DNA from: Periweissella beninensis
Lineage (GTDB): Bacteria > Bacillota > Bacilli > Lactobacillales > Lactobacillaceae
NCBI RefSeq assembly: GCF_016908275.1
Contig: NZ_JAFBDN010000007.1
Span: 22,633-86,632, forward strand
Reading direction: 5' to 3'
DNA: 64,000 nucleotides
A program made the translations under genes and the position numbers. Within the stretch, counting starts at the first letter, position 1, and the number at the start of each line of letters is the position of its first letter. This document shows, piece by piece, positions 1-8,816 of the stretch. Below the pieces are notes generated by a model. The model made no database searches. It was not told the origin of the DNA and saw only the letters and a program-made list of their open reading frames with translations.

Positions 1-2403
1 TATTTACGCCAAATGGTCGAACTTCACGGAATAAAGTCATATGAGCTAGTTGATTATGAAGCCGATGATATTATCGGGACCATTGCTAAGTTGGCCACGA
101 CAACAAGTGAAGATATTAAAGTCACAATTATTACGGGTGATAAAGATTATGTCCAATTAGTTAGTGATCGAGTAACGGTACTCGTTACTAAAAAGGGCGT
201 GACGGAGTTAGAAACGTATACACCAACCAGTGTTATTGAAAAATATGATGGTCTCGCAGCAACGCAAATTGTTGATATGAAGGCATTGACTGGTGATACT
301 GCTGATAATTACCCTGGTGTAACGAAAATTGGACCAGTAACGGCTATTAAATTATTAAATGAATGGCAGACCCTTGAAAATCTGTATGAACATATTGATG
401 AGTTAAAAAAATCAAAAATGAAAGAGAACCTAATCAACGATCGGGAGCAAGCATTTATGTCGCAAGACTTAGCGCGGATTAGAGCTAATGCCCCAGTCGA
501 TATTACGTTAGCTGATTTGACTTATCAAGGTCCTAATTATGCAAAAATTGTCCCTTTTTATCAGGAGCTAAATTTCAAACAACAATTAGCTAAATTAAAG
601 GCCCAGGGCCATATGGACGCAATCAACTCTAATAGTGAACAGCAAGCGGTAACTTTTACGGAATTAACGGTTGATAATTTAAATGAAGTTAGCAAATTAA
701 CGAATGACATTGCCTTATACATTGAAGCCCCTAGTGCTAATTATCATCTAAGTGAAATGGTCGGATTTGTTTTAGGTAATGCCAAGCAAGGTTATTTTGT
801 CAGTCGTAATATTGAATTATTACTAACGGAGCAAATACAAACGTTACTAGCTAAAGCAGCCAATCAGTTAAATGTTTTTAACGTTAAAGCCTTATATGTT
901 TTATTGCAGCGATTAGGGCTTACGTTACCTCGTGTTAAGTTTGACTTATTATTAGCATCATATTTATTGAACACAAATGAAAATAGTAATGACTTGGGTT
1001 TATTAGCCCAACAGCATGAATATTATGATGTTAGTAGTGATGAGACGGTTTATGGACGTGGCGCTAAATTTAAAATACCAACTGATGATCACGTGTTTTT
1101 TAACCACTTGGTGCAAAAAGCTCACGCCTTAAATCAATTGGCGCACCCTTTATGTGCTAAATTGGTTGAACAAGAACAAATGGCCCTTTATCAATCAATT
1201 GAATTACCATTGGCCTATGTATTAGCTAAGATGGAAATCGCGGGAATTTGCATTGATACCGATGTTTTAAGTGCCCAGGGGAGTAAGCTGAAAGAACGAC
1301 TTAGTGAGTATGAACAAGCGATTTATCAGCAAGCCGGTCAAGAATTTAATATCCAGTCACCTAAACAATTAGGCGTTATTTTGTTTGAAAAACTAGGGTT
1401 ACCCGTAATTAAAAAAACCAAAACTGGCTATTCAACAGCAGTAGATGTTTTAGAACAATTAGCGGGGCAAGCACCAATTGTCGAAAATGTGCTACAGTAT
1501 CGACAAGTAGCCAAACTACAGCAAACGTACGTTGATGGTTTATTGAAAGTCGTACATAGTACGGATAGCAAAGTGCATACTCGCTTCCAGCAAACTTTGA
1601 CACAAACCGGGCGGTTATCATCAGTCGATCCTAACTTACAAAATATTCCTATTCGCTTGGCTGAAGGACGACAAATTCGCCAAGCATTTGTGCCTAGTCA
1701 TCCCGATTGGATCATCTTTGGGGCAGATTATTCCCAAATTGAATTGCGGGTCTTAGCACATATTACCGGTGATCAACATTTACAAGCAGCCTTTTTAGCT
1801 AATGAAGATATTCATGCGGCCACGGCCAAACGCATCTTTAGTTTAAGGAGTGATCAAGTGGTGGATGCCAATATGCGCCGTAAAGCAAAAGCGGTTAATT
1901 TTGGAATTGTTTATGGTATTTCGGACTACGGTTTAAGTCAAAGTATTGGGGTTTCTAGAAAAGAAGCTCAACAGATGATTGAAACCTACTTTATGGAATA
2001 TCCAGGGGTTAAAGCATGGATTCAAAATATTGTGGAGGAAGCCAAAAAGGCTGGCTTTGTCGAAACACTTGCCAAACGGCGCCGGTATTTACCAGAAATT
2101 AATGCTAAAAACTTTAATTTGCGAAGCTTTGCTGAAAGAACAGCAATGAACACGCCAATTCAAGGGTCTGCTGCCGATATCATCAAAATTGCTATGATTA
2201 ATATGCAAAATGAACTAACGAAGCGTGGCCTACAGGCCAAAATGTTATTACAAGTACATGATGAACTGATTTTTGAAGCGCCTAAGAGTGAATTAGCAAT
2301 TTTAACAGAGTTAGTACCTAAAATCATGGACTCAGCTGTGCAGTTAGATGTACCGTTAAAAGTAGAAAGCCATGCTGGAGCCACTTGGTTTGATGCAAAG
2401 TAA
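1..2403 (+). CDS. polA: DNA polymerase I, 5' end outside window
   Basis: Replicative gap-filling and repair polymerase. The frame is open from base 1, before the first ATG at 13, so the N-terminus lies outside the window. The 5' nuclease domain is visible (DYEADDIIGT, then the helix-three-turn-helix TGDTADNYPGV). The middle 3'-5' exonuclease-like domain reads YIEAPSANYHL where proofreading enzymes have DTET, so proofreading is probably lost, as in Bacillus Pol I. The polymerase domain keeps motif A (DYSQIELRVLAH), the O helix (RRKAKAVNFGIVYG) and motif C (QVHDELIFE). It is followed after 11 bases by mutM, forming a DNA repair operon with coaE. Confidence 0.97.
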   Translation, partial: YLRQMVELHGIKSYELVDYEADDIIGTIAKLATTTSEDIKVTIITGDKDYVQLVSDRVTVLVTKKGVTELETYTPTSVIEKYDGLAATQIVDMKALTGDTADNYPGVTKIGPVTAIKLLNEWQTLENLYEHIDELKKSKMKENLINDREQAFMSQDLARIRANAPVDITLADLTYQGPNYAKIVPFYQELNFKQQLAKLKAQGHMDAINSNSEQQAVTFTELTVDNLNEVSKLTNDIALYIEAPSANYHLSEMVGFVLGNAKQGYFVSRNIELLLTEQIQTLLAKAANQLNVFNVKALYVLLQRLGLTLPRVKFDLLLASYLLNTNENSNDLGLLAQQHEYYDVSSDETVYGRGAKFKIPTDDHVFFNHLVQKAHALNQLAHPLCAKLVEQEQMALYQSIELPLAYVLAKMEIAGICIDTDVLSAQGSKLKERLSEYEQAIYQQAGQEFNIQSPKQLGVILFEKLGLPVIKKTKTGYSTAVDVLEQLAGQAPIVENVLQYRQVAKLQQTYVDGLLKVVHSTDSKVHTRFQQTLTQTGRLSSVDPNLQNIPIRLAEGRQIRQAFVPSHPDWIIFGADYSQIELRVLAHITGDQHLQAAFLANEDIHAATAKRIFSLRSDQVVDANMRRKAKAVNFGIVYGISDYGLSQSIGVSRKEAQQMIETYFMEYPGVKAWIQNIVEEAKKAGFVETLAKRRRYLPEINAKNFNLRSFAERTAMNTPIQGSAADIIKIAMINMQNELTKRGLQAKMLLQVHDELIFEAPKSELAILTELVPKIMDSAVQLDVPLKVESHAGATWFDAK

Positions 2404-2414
2404 GGAGAAAAAGG

Positions 2415-3245
2415 ATGCCAGAATTACCTGAAGTTGAGACAGTGCACCGGGGTTTACTCCGTTTAGTGAAAAATATGACCATTGAAAGTGTTGAAACAAT
2501 ATGGCCCAAAACGTTAATAGCTGATTCGCCCGCATTGCGAGCTAAATTAGCTGGTAAAAAAATTGAAACAATTGAACGACGCGGTAAATTTTTATTATTT
2601 CGCTTAAGTGATAATCTAACCTTAGTTAGTCATTTACGAATGGAAGGTAAATATTATACTGTGCCAGCAACAACACCCCTAGAAAAACATGTGTGTGTCG
2701 TCTTTCATTTGAACCACGCAACTGATTTATGGTATATAGATACGCGAAAATTTGGTCGAATGCAAGTCATTGAGACTGGCTTAGAAAATGAATTAGTGCC
2801 CGGAATTAAAAAAATGGGGCCGGAACCAACTACAACGACATTAACATTTGAATATATGCAAAAAATAATGAGCAAAAGTCATAAAATAATTAAACCGTTT
2901 TTATTAGATCAAGCCAATATTGCGGGCTTAGGTAATATTTATACAGATGAAGTGTTGTGGCAAACTAAAATTCATCCAGAACAACCAGTTAACACGCTTA
3001 GTGATTTAGAAATTAAGCAATTACGAGAAAATATTATTAATGAACTAGCAATCGCAACTGAACAACATGGAACAACGGTACATTCATACACGAATGCGTT
3101 TGGTGAGGCCGGCTCTTTTCAAGATCAATTAGATGTTTATGGCCGTAAAGGGCAGCCATGTAAACGATGCCAAACACCGTTATTAAAAATGAAAGTTGCC
3201 CAACGTGGGACAACCTATTGTCCGGTGTGCCAAGTGTTACATTAG
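2415..3245 (+). CDS. mutM: Formamidopyrimidine-DNA glycosylase (Fpg/MutM)
   Basis: Bifunctional glycosylase/AP lyase that removes 8-oxoguanine and ring-opened purines. The N-terminus MPELPEVETV gives the catalytic Pro2 and Glu3 after Met removal. The H2TH segment (DQANIAGLGNIYTDEVLW) is intact, and the C-terminal zinc finger has the cysteine pairs CKRC and CPVC. The 276 aa length is normal. The start has an AAGGAGAAAAAGG ribosome site overlapping the end of polA. It lies between polA and coaE, the usual order in lactobacilli. Confidence 0.97.
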   Translation: MPELPEVETVHRGLLRLVKNMTIESVETIWPKTLIADSPALRAKLAGKKIETIERRGKFLLFRLSDNLTLVSHLRMEGKYYTVPATTPLEKHVCVVFHLNHATDLWYIDTRKFGRMQVIETGLENELVPGIKKMGPEPTTTTLTFEYMQKIMSKSHKIIKPFLLDQANIAGLGNIYTDEVLWQTKIHPEQPVNTLSDLEIKQLRENIINELAIATEQHGTTVHSYTNAFGEAGSFQDQLDVYGRKGQPCKRCQTPLLKMKVAQRGTTYCPVCQVLH

Positions 3246-3254
3246 GAGATTAGC

Positions 3255-3848
3255 ATGAAGATTTTAGGTTTAACAGGTGGGATTGCGACAGGAAAATCAA
3301 CTGTCAGTAATTATTTAAAGACTAAAAAAATTCCCGTTGTGGACGCAGATGTGCTAGTGCATGAGCTAATCACTAATAATCAGGAACTATTAGCACAGCT
3401 TAGCGCAACCTTTGGAACGGCCGTTTTTAACGAGCAGGGTGTTTTAGAGCGGAAGAGATTAGGTGAAATTGTATTTGCAGATCCTAAATGTTTGGTTAAA
3501 CTGAATAAAATCATGGCCCCGTATATTGCGCAGACTATTAAGACTAATTTGGCACATTGGCGTCAACAAAATGTACCACTTGTCGTGCTAGATGCGCCAA
3601 CTTTATTCGAAGCAGGTTACGCTAAAACGGTTGATTGGGTGGTGGTGGTGGCAATTTCAAAGTCACTACAAATCCAACGACTCATGCAACGTAATCACTT
3701 AGCCAAACCGGCGGCCCTAGCCCGGATTGCTACGCAAATGCCATTAACACAAAAAATAAAATTGGCTGACTTTGTAATAGATAATAGTGGCGATATAGCC
3801 GCAACCTATCGCCAAATTGATGAAATTTTAGCTACCTTAAAAGTTTGA
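3255..3848 (+). CDS. coaE: Dephospho-CoA kinase
   Basis: Catalyses the last step of coenzyme A synthesis, phosphorylating the 3'-OH of dephospho-CoA. The P-loop GGIATGKS is at residues 8-15, followed by the family's VDAD motif and a DAPTLFEAG segment. The 197 aa length is normal. It starts 9 bases after mutM behind an AGGAG-like site and ends the polA-mutM-coaE operon. A promoter for the next gene lies over its stop codon. Confidence 0.95.
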   Translation: MKILGLTGGIATGKSTVSNYLKTKKIPVVDADVLVHELITNNQELLAQLSATFGTAVFNEQGVLERKRLGEIVFADPKCLVKLNKIMAPYIAQTIKTNLAHWRQQNVPLVVLDAPTLFEAGYAKTVDWVVVVAISKSLQIQRLMQRNHLAKPAALARIATQMPLTQKIKLADFVIDNSGDIAATYRQIDEILATLKV

Positions 3849-3874
3849 CATAGCAAATTGATGAAATGTATGCT
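3845..3874 (+). promoter_or_regulatory. Promoter for gmk-rpoZ overlapping coaE stop
   Basis: TTGACA at 3845-3850, 18-base spacer, TATGCT at 3869-3874. The -35 box includes the coaE TGA stop. This implies gmk-rpoZ can be transcribed independently of the repair operon. Confidence 0.6.
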
Positions 3875-3895
3875 ATGATATTTTAATATATTTAG

Positions 3896-4773
<878 letters not shown>

Positions 4774-5106
4774 TTTAATAATGAGTTGAGCCGTAATTAA
4801 GGTCATTATCTTTAAATGCAAATAAAAGTGCTTTATGGCATAACATCCCACCTAGGGACGCCAAATAGTAATACGCAAAGGCATGTTAATTAGTAAATTA
4901 GCATGCTTTTTTGTTACGTGGCATTATTAAATTACTAATGAGGTGCTCTTATTAAGATAAAAAAGATATTTTGGATTAAATCGGTAAAAAAATGACCTGA
5001 AAGGTTATTTTAATTAAAATTTGCGGTATGATTAATATATGAATTAATTGAGATAAAATATTCAATTAATCAATGAAGTTATTAAAAAAATGGGGCGTGA
5101 TGTTTA
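4774..5106 (+). other. Intergenic region after rpoZ: terminator plus promoter region
   Basis: This 333-base gap has no convincing gene. It contains a possibly structured stretch (4838-4880, with CCCACC and GGGACG facing each other), the terminator at 4881-4914, and an AT-rich promoter region. Within the latter, a 9-base inverted repeat (ATTAATTGA at 5043-5051, TCAATTAAT at 5062-5070) lies about 40 bases before the next start. Confidence 0.6.
4881..4914 (+). terminator. Intrinsic terminator of gmk-rpoZ
   Basis: Stem GCATGTTAATT / AATTAGCATGC with one G-U pair, a short loop, then six T residues. Confidence 0.9.
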
Positions 5107-5985
5107 ATGACAACTAATGAATATTTAGCAACGCAAGGACCAATTGTCCATCCAATATTACTTGAAAAATTGGATGACAAACTAAACTATTTAACAGCAG
5201 TTAAAACAGCCATTCAAGAGCACGATGATCGCTTACTGTATAGTTTGCTTGATCAAAAACGTTATCAAGAAGTTGTCGAAAATCGAATTGATAACCCTGA
5301 TGATAATCAATTATCTGCAATGGTAATCAATTTAAGAGCTGAATTAAGTCATTTTTTAGCCCAAGAATTAATTACCTATTTGGCGAAGGCTTTTCCGTTC
5401 TTTTATTATAAAGAAATTGTTAATGGGGAGTACGAAATCTACTTTGGTAATTGGTGGGATCGACGGCGGTTTGGGACGTTAAATGTGCTTGAATTAGCTT
5501 TTGAATTTGATGATGTTGAGTATAGTAAATTAGAAAAATCAGTCGAATTGTCAAAAAATGGTATCCGCTTTAACAGTGATAATATTGCGATTTTAACTGA
5601 TGAAAATGAAAAGTTACAAAAATTAATTGATACACAAGCCCAACGTGAATCAGCTAAAGAACAGCTCCGAGTTGAGTTAGATGAAACCAATAATATGCGG
5701 ACGGGTTTATTTAACGGTACAAAAGCGCGCGAGCAACGTGAAGAGCTTGTTGAACAGTTGGCACAGCTTCAAGCTGATGACGAAAAAGCAGGGCAAGCAC
5801 ATCAAAAAATTCAAGTTAATAATGATAAAATTTTAGCATTATCAAAAGAAGATACGATTTTGATGTATGAACAAAAGAGTATTGAACAGCAGTTTCAAAC
5901 GTTTACGGTATTTGAACAGCAAGCGCAAGCATTGTATCAAAGTTATATAACATTTTTAATAAATAATACTGGGGAGGAAGCATAA
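5107..5985 (+). CDS. Unknown coiled-coil protein, first gene of three-gene operon
   Basis: Not recognised. The 292 aa protein has no signal peptide or membrane segment. Residues 1-140 look globular (FPFFYYKEIVNGEYEIYFGNWWDRRRF near the middle). Residues about 155-270 are rich in Glu, Lys and Gln and form a probable coiled coil (LQKLIDTQAQRESAKEQLR, then REELVEQLAQLQADDE). Long coiled coils of this kind may attract SbcC-like annotations, but no ATPase motif is present. The next gene starts one base after its stop, so a shared operon with the two downstream unknown genes is likely. Confidence 0.8.
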   Translation: MTTNEYLATQGPIVHPILLEKLDDKLNYLTAVKTAIQEHDDRLLYSLLDQKRYQEVVENRIDNPDDNQLSAMVINLRAELSHFLAQELITYLAKAFPFFYYKEIVNGEYEIYFGNWWDRRRFGTLNVLELAFEFDDVEYSKLEKSVELSKNGIRFNSDNIAILTDENEKLQKLIDTQAQRESAKEQLRVELDETNNMRTGLFNGTKAREQREELVEQLAQLQADDEKAGQAHQKIQVNNDKILALSKEDTILMYEQKSIEQQFQTFTVFEQQAQALYQSYITFLINNTGEEA

Positions 5986-5986
5986 T

Positions 5987-7000
5987 ATGACAGTTTCAGA
6001 CTTACCAGTAGGTGTTTTACCAAGTAAAAGTTTAATTGGTTATAATGATGAACTCAAAGCTGGCCTTGCAAATGGCTATCAGTTTACGGAATTAGTTGAT
6101 CAATTACTATTAACTAATGATGCTAATCAATTATTAACGGCAGTGCTTCAATTAATTAATTTTGATTTGAATACCAAGCAAGTTCAGTTTCCTAACCAAT
6201 ATCAAAAAAACGATTGGTATCTTTTGTTTATGACTCGGTTACTAGAATTACACCAAAATAGTAATTTTAGTTTAGCTAGCGCCACTGATCATCAAGAATT
6301 AGGTTTGTTTTTAGCTGGGAGTGGGGTGCGGGCCCGTTTTCAATTTGAATTAGACACATCATATAACGGTGGGGCTTTCTTTACGGAAATTGAAACTAAA
6401 CGGCGCTTGTTTTATCTTAACCTTGCAAAAAAAGAATTATTTTTTAATAGCCATGATTTAGTAGAGTTATTTGGGACCGAGTTGAGAGCAATTATTAGTG
6501 CTGATGCACGAATGACAGCGATTCATGTGATGATGGATTTTGCGGCAGCATTAAGTAGTGATTTTGCGTTCACAGTTGATTATAATATCTTAACAGTTGC
6601 AAATACCTATCAGTTTGAATTTAAAGAGGCTAATTTGGCGCCAGAACTATTAGATAAACTATTTGTGTTATCGGCTAAAGATGAAATTATCATGCAAAAT
6701 GCGACTGATGGGTATGGAGCTAAATTAGCTTTACCAGGCAATATCATCGTTAACTTGCTTCAAAATATTGGTAATGATAATCAGCCATTTTGGTATTTAA
6801 CGGTAATTGATGCGAATGAGCGCCAATCATGGTTTGATGTGTTGATGAATTATGATTTCATCTATCAATGGTATCAAACCGATTTAGCTAGCTTAGAAAT
6901 TCAAGCAAATCAACGTGTGTTTGGTGCTAAGCCTAATCACGTAGAGGCAAATCGCGTCCAGGTTGAAGTTTTACAGCCACATTATAGTGAGGAAGGTTAG
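5987..7000 (+). CDS. Unknown cytosolic protein, second gene of operon
   Basis: Not recognised. The 337 aa protein has no signal peptide or membrane helix and is rich in Asn, Leu and Phe. No catalytic motif is evident. The ATG has a strong GGGGAGG site lying inside the 3' end of the preceding gene, so translation is probably coupled. It ends just before the third gene, whose ribosome site GAGGAAGG lies inside its last codons. The tight packing suggests the three products act together. Confidence 0.8.
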   Translation: MTVSDLPVGVLPSKSLIGYNDELKAGLANGYQFTELVDQLLLTNDANQLLTAVLQLINFDLNTKQVQFPNQYQKNDWYLLFMTRLLELHQNSNFSLASATDHQELGLFLAGSGVRARFQFELDTSYNGGAFFTEIETKRRLFYLNLAKKELFFNSHDLVELFGTELRAIISADARMTAIHVMMDFAAALSSDFAFTVDYNILTVANTYQFEFKEANLAPELLDKLFVLSAKDEIIMQNATDGYGAKLALPGNIIVNLLQNIGNDNQPFWYLTVIDANERQSWFDVLMNYDFIYQWYQTDLASLEIQANQRVFGAKPNHVEANRVQVEVLQPHYSEEG

Positions 7001-7004
7001 GGTT

Positions 7005-7514
7005 ATGCTTGACACTGCTAAATTATTGCGCCTTTCTCGGGAAGCAAAACAGACAATATCTCTTAACCGCAATTTTCGGCAAAAACCAGCTGATTGGCGT
7101 AAAACGGTGTATGTTAATTTAGATGTACAATTAGGATTATTGGCTGATCAACTAGGTTGGTTTAAGGGGTGGCAAAATATGCCGGCAATGGCTATTAATG
7201 CAACAACTATTAACAACTATGTCCAAACCTTGAATTTGTTTTTATGGATTGCGCAAGTTGAGCAATGGACGCATTTAGTTGTTTTAGAAGAGAGCGAATT
7301 AACAAAGTTGGCCAAGATGCCTAAACGAGACTTAAATGCTCATTATTTAGGAATTAAAAGTATGTTGTGGAATTGTTATTTACAGGGTGATCAAGCTAGT
7401 TTTAAACATGCTTGGCATTCGATTATTAAATTTGGCTTAGTTGAATTAGCTTTAAAGCAAGATTTTCTACAACAAGCTTTTGAAGAACAAATTAACGCGC
7501 TCGTAACCGATTAG
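7005..7514 (+). CDS. Unknown protein, possibly degenerate dimeric dUTPase/MazG-like fold
   Basis: The start was placed at ATG 7005 because GAGGAAGG (6988-6995) precedes it at normal spacing; an upstream in-frame start at 6963 lies inside the previous gene. The product is 169 aa. The segment NLDVQLGLLADQLGWFKGW followed about 30 residues later by INNYVQTLNLFLWIA resembles the all-alpha dimeric dUTPase pattern (ELGELANE...FKYW, then EEYVDGLHF). Most metal-binding Glu/Asp positions are replaced by Gln or Asn, so it may be a non-catalytic relative. This is an impression from pattern only. Confidence 0.75.
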   Translation: MLDTAKLLRLSREAKQTISLNRNFRQKPADWRKTVYVNLDVQLGLLADQLGWFKGWQNMPAMAINATTINNYVQTLNLFLWIAQVEQWTHLVVLEESELTKLAKMPKRDLNAHYLGIKSMLWNCYLQGDQASFKHAWHSIIKFGLVELALKQDFLQQAFEEQINALVTD

Positions 7515-7627
7515 GGTACGTTTAGATGCAATTACATGAGCTAGTAAAAAGTTTTCCAAACTTAAAATTGAAATGAACACCCACCGGTTAAGAGGGACGG
7601 GGGTAAATCACTAAGGTTAATCGACAA

Positions 7628-7661
7628 GCAACTAACTCGGCATACGAGTTAGTTGCTTTTT
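7628..7661 (+). terminator. Intrinsic terminator of the unknown operon
   Basis: Perfect 12-base stem GCAACTAACTCG / CGAGTTAGTTGC, 5-base loop, five T residues. Confidence 0.9.
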
Positions 7662-7710
7662 AGTGTTTTAATCAAAGAGGTCCAAGCTACCATGTTAACT
7701 ACAAGGCAAT

Positions 7711-7750
7711 AGATTACCTATAGCGTGTTATAGGTAATCTATGGTATGCT
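7711..7750 (+). promoter_or_regulatory. Perfect palindrome overlapping extended -10 promoter of rbsK
   Basis: AGATTACCTATA (7711-7722) and TATAGGTAATCT (7729-7740) are perfect 12-base inverted repeats around gcgtgt. They abut TGGTATGCT (7742-7750), an extended -10 (TG-N-TATGCT). The arrangement suggests an operator that blocks or recruits polymerase for rbsK. Confidence 0.6.
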
Positions 7751-7811
7751 AGAGAGCGAAATTAACTACATGATTATATATTTAAAATGCAAAATTGGGA
7801 GGTCAAATTAA

Positions 7812-8744
7812 ATGACACGTAAAATTACAGTACTAGGGAGTTTAAATGCAGATACAATTTTACATATTTCACGTTTACCTAAGCAAGGGGAAACGATGGC
7901 TATGAACAATGCTAGTACTGCCCCAGGTGGTAAGGGTGCTAATCAAGCTGTAGCGGCTGCCCGCATGGGTGCCCAAACTAAATTTGTTGGGGCCGTTGGT
8001 CAAGATCAAAATGGTGAAATGATGTTAGCTGCGTTACAAGCCAATGTAGTGGATAGTAATCATGTGCAGAAATTAGCAAATATTGGGACCGGTTCAGCGT
8101 ACATTTTGCTTGAAGAAGATGGTAATAATACTATTTTGATTCATGGAGGAGCTAATCAGGCCCTAACTGTTAGTGATGCTCAGAATGCTAGTGAAGCAAT
8201 TGCAGCTGCCGACGTGTTAGTTGCGCAATTTGAAACACCTTTAGAAGTTACGTTAAAGGCTTTTGAGATTGCTAAGCAAAATGGTGTTTTTACGATTTTA
8301 AATCCCGCACCAGCTAAACAAGGGATTCCAACCGAATTATTAGAATTAACCGATTTAATTATTCCAAATGAAACGGAAGCAGAAATTATTACGGGGATAG
8401 CAGTAAGTGATGATGCTTCAATGGAAGAAAATGCCCGTAAATTCCGTGAACTAGGGGTGCAAAACTTAATTATTACCGTGGGGGCACGTGGAGCATATTA
8501 TAGTACGATTAATGGTGCCGGTTTTGTCCCAGCGTTTAAAGTAGATGCAGTCGATACGACAGCTGCAGGTGATACCTTTATTGGCACATTGGCATCACAA
8601 TTAGAATTAGATTTAAGCAATGTCATTGAAGCCATTCGTTTTTCAAATCGGGCATCTTCAATCACCGTGCAAGGGCCCGGGGCATTACCTTCAATTCCTA
8701 ATTTAGAACAGGTTAAACAAGCTTTGGCTAGTAAAGAAAGCTAA
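7812..8744 (+). CDS. rbsK: Ribokinase (PfkB family)
   Basis: Phosphorylates ribose at O5 so that it enters the pentose phosphate pathway. The 310 aa protein has the N-terminal GSLNADTILHISRLPKQGET, the substrate motif PGGKGANQAVAAARMG near residues 38-53, and the catalytic DTTAAGDTF near residue 250, with the Asp base retained. The ribosome site is GGGAGG. No ribose transporter or rbsD is adjacent. A palindromic operator overlaps its promoter, so expression is probably regulated. Confidence 0.93.
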   Translation: MTRKITVLGSLNADTILHISRLPKQGETMAMNNASTAPGGKGANQAVAAARMGAQTKFVGAVGQDQNGEMMLAALQANVVDSNHVQKLANIGTGSAYILLEEDGNNTILIHGGANQALTVSDAQNASEAIAAADVLVAQFETPLEVTLKAFEIAKQNGVFTILNPAPAKQGIPTELLELTDLIIPNETEAEIITGIAVSDDASMEENARKFRELGVQNLIITVGARGAYYSTINGAGFVPAFKVDAVDTTAAGDTFIGTLASQLELDLSNVIEAIRFSNRASSITVQGPGALPSIPNLEQVKQALASKES

Positions 8745-8771
8745 GCGTTAAGCAAAAACAAATAAAATAGT

Positions 8772-8811
8772 AAAAAAGCATGGTTATTTTTTAGGAATTA
8801 CCATGCTTTTT
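8772..8811. terminator. Bidirectional terminator between rbsK and M20 peptidase
   Basis: A-run, GCATGGT / ACCATGC stem, T-run; it serves two converging genes. Confidence 0.8.
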
Positions 8812-8816
8812 AGTTA

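Larger units (their letters stand above)
7515..7811 (+). other. Intergenic region before rbsK
   Basis: The 297 bases hold a CCCACC...GGGACG stretch (7571-7595), a terminator at 7628-7661 and the palindromic rbsK promoter at 7711-7750. No gene is seen. Confidence 0.6.

Noticed and set aside
5439..5690. Minus-strand Ser/Asn-rich frame in the coiled-coil gene
   Set aside because: Opposite a coiled-coil coding region, no ribosome site; low-complexity translation.
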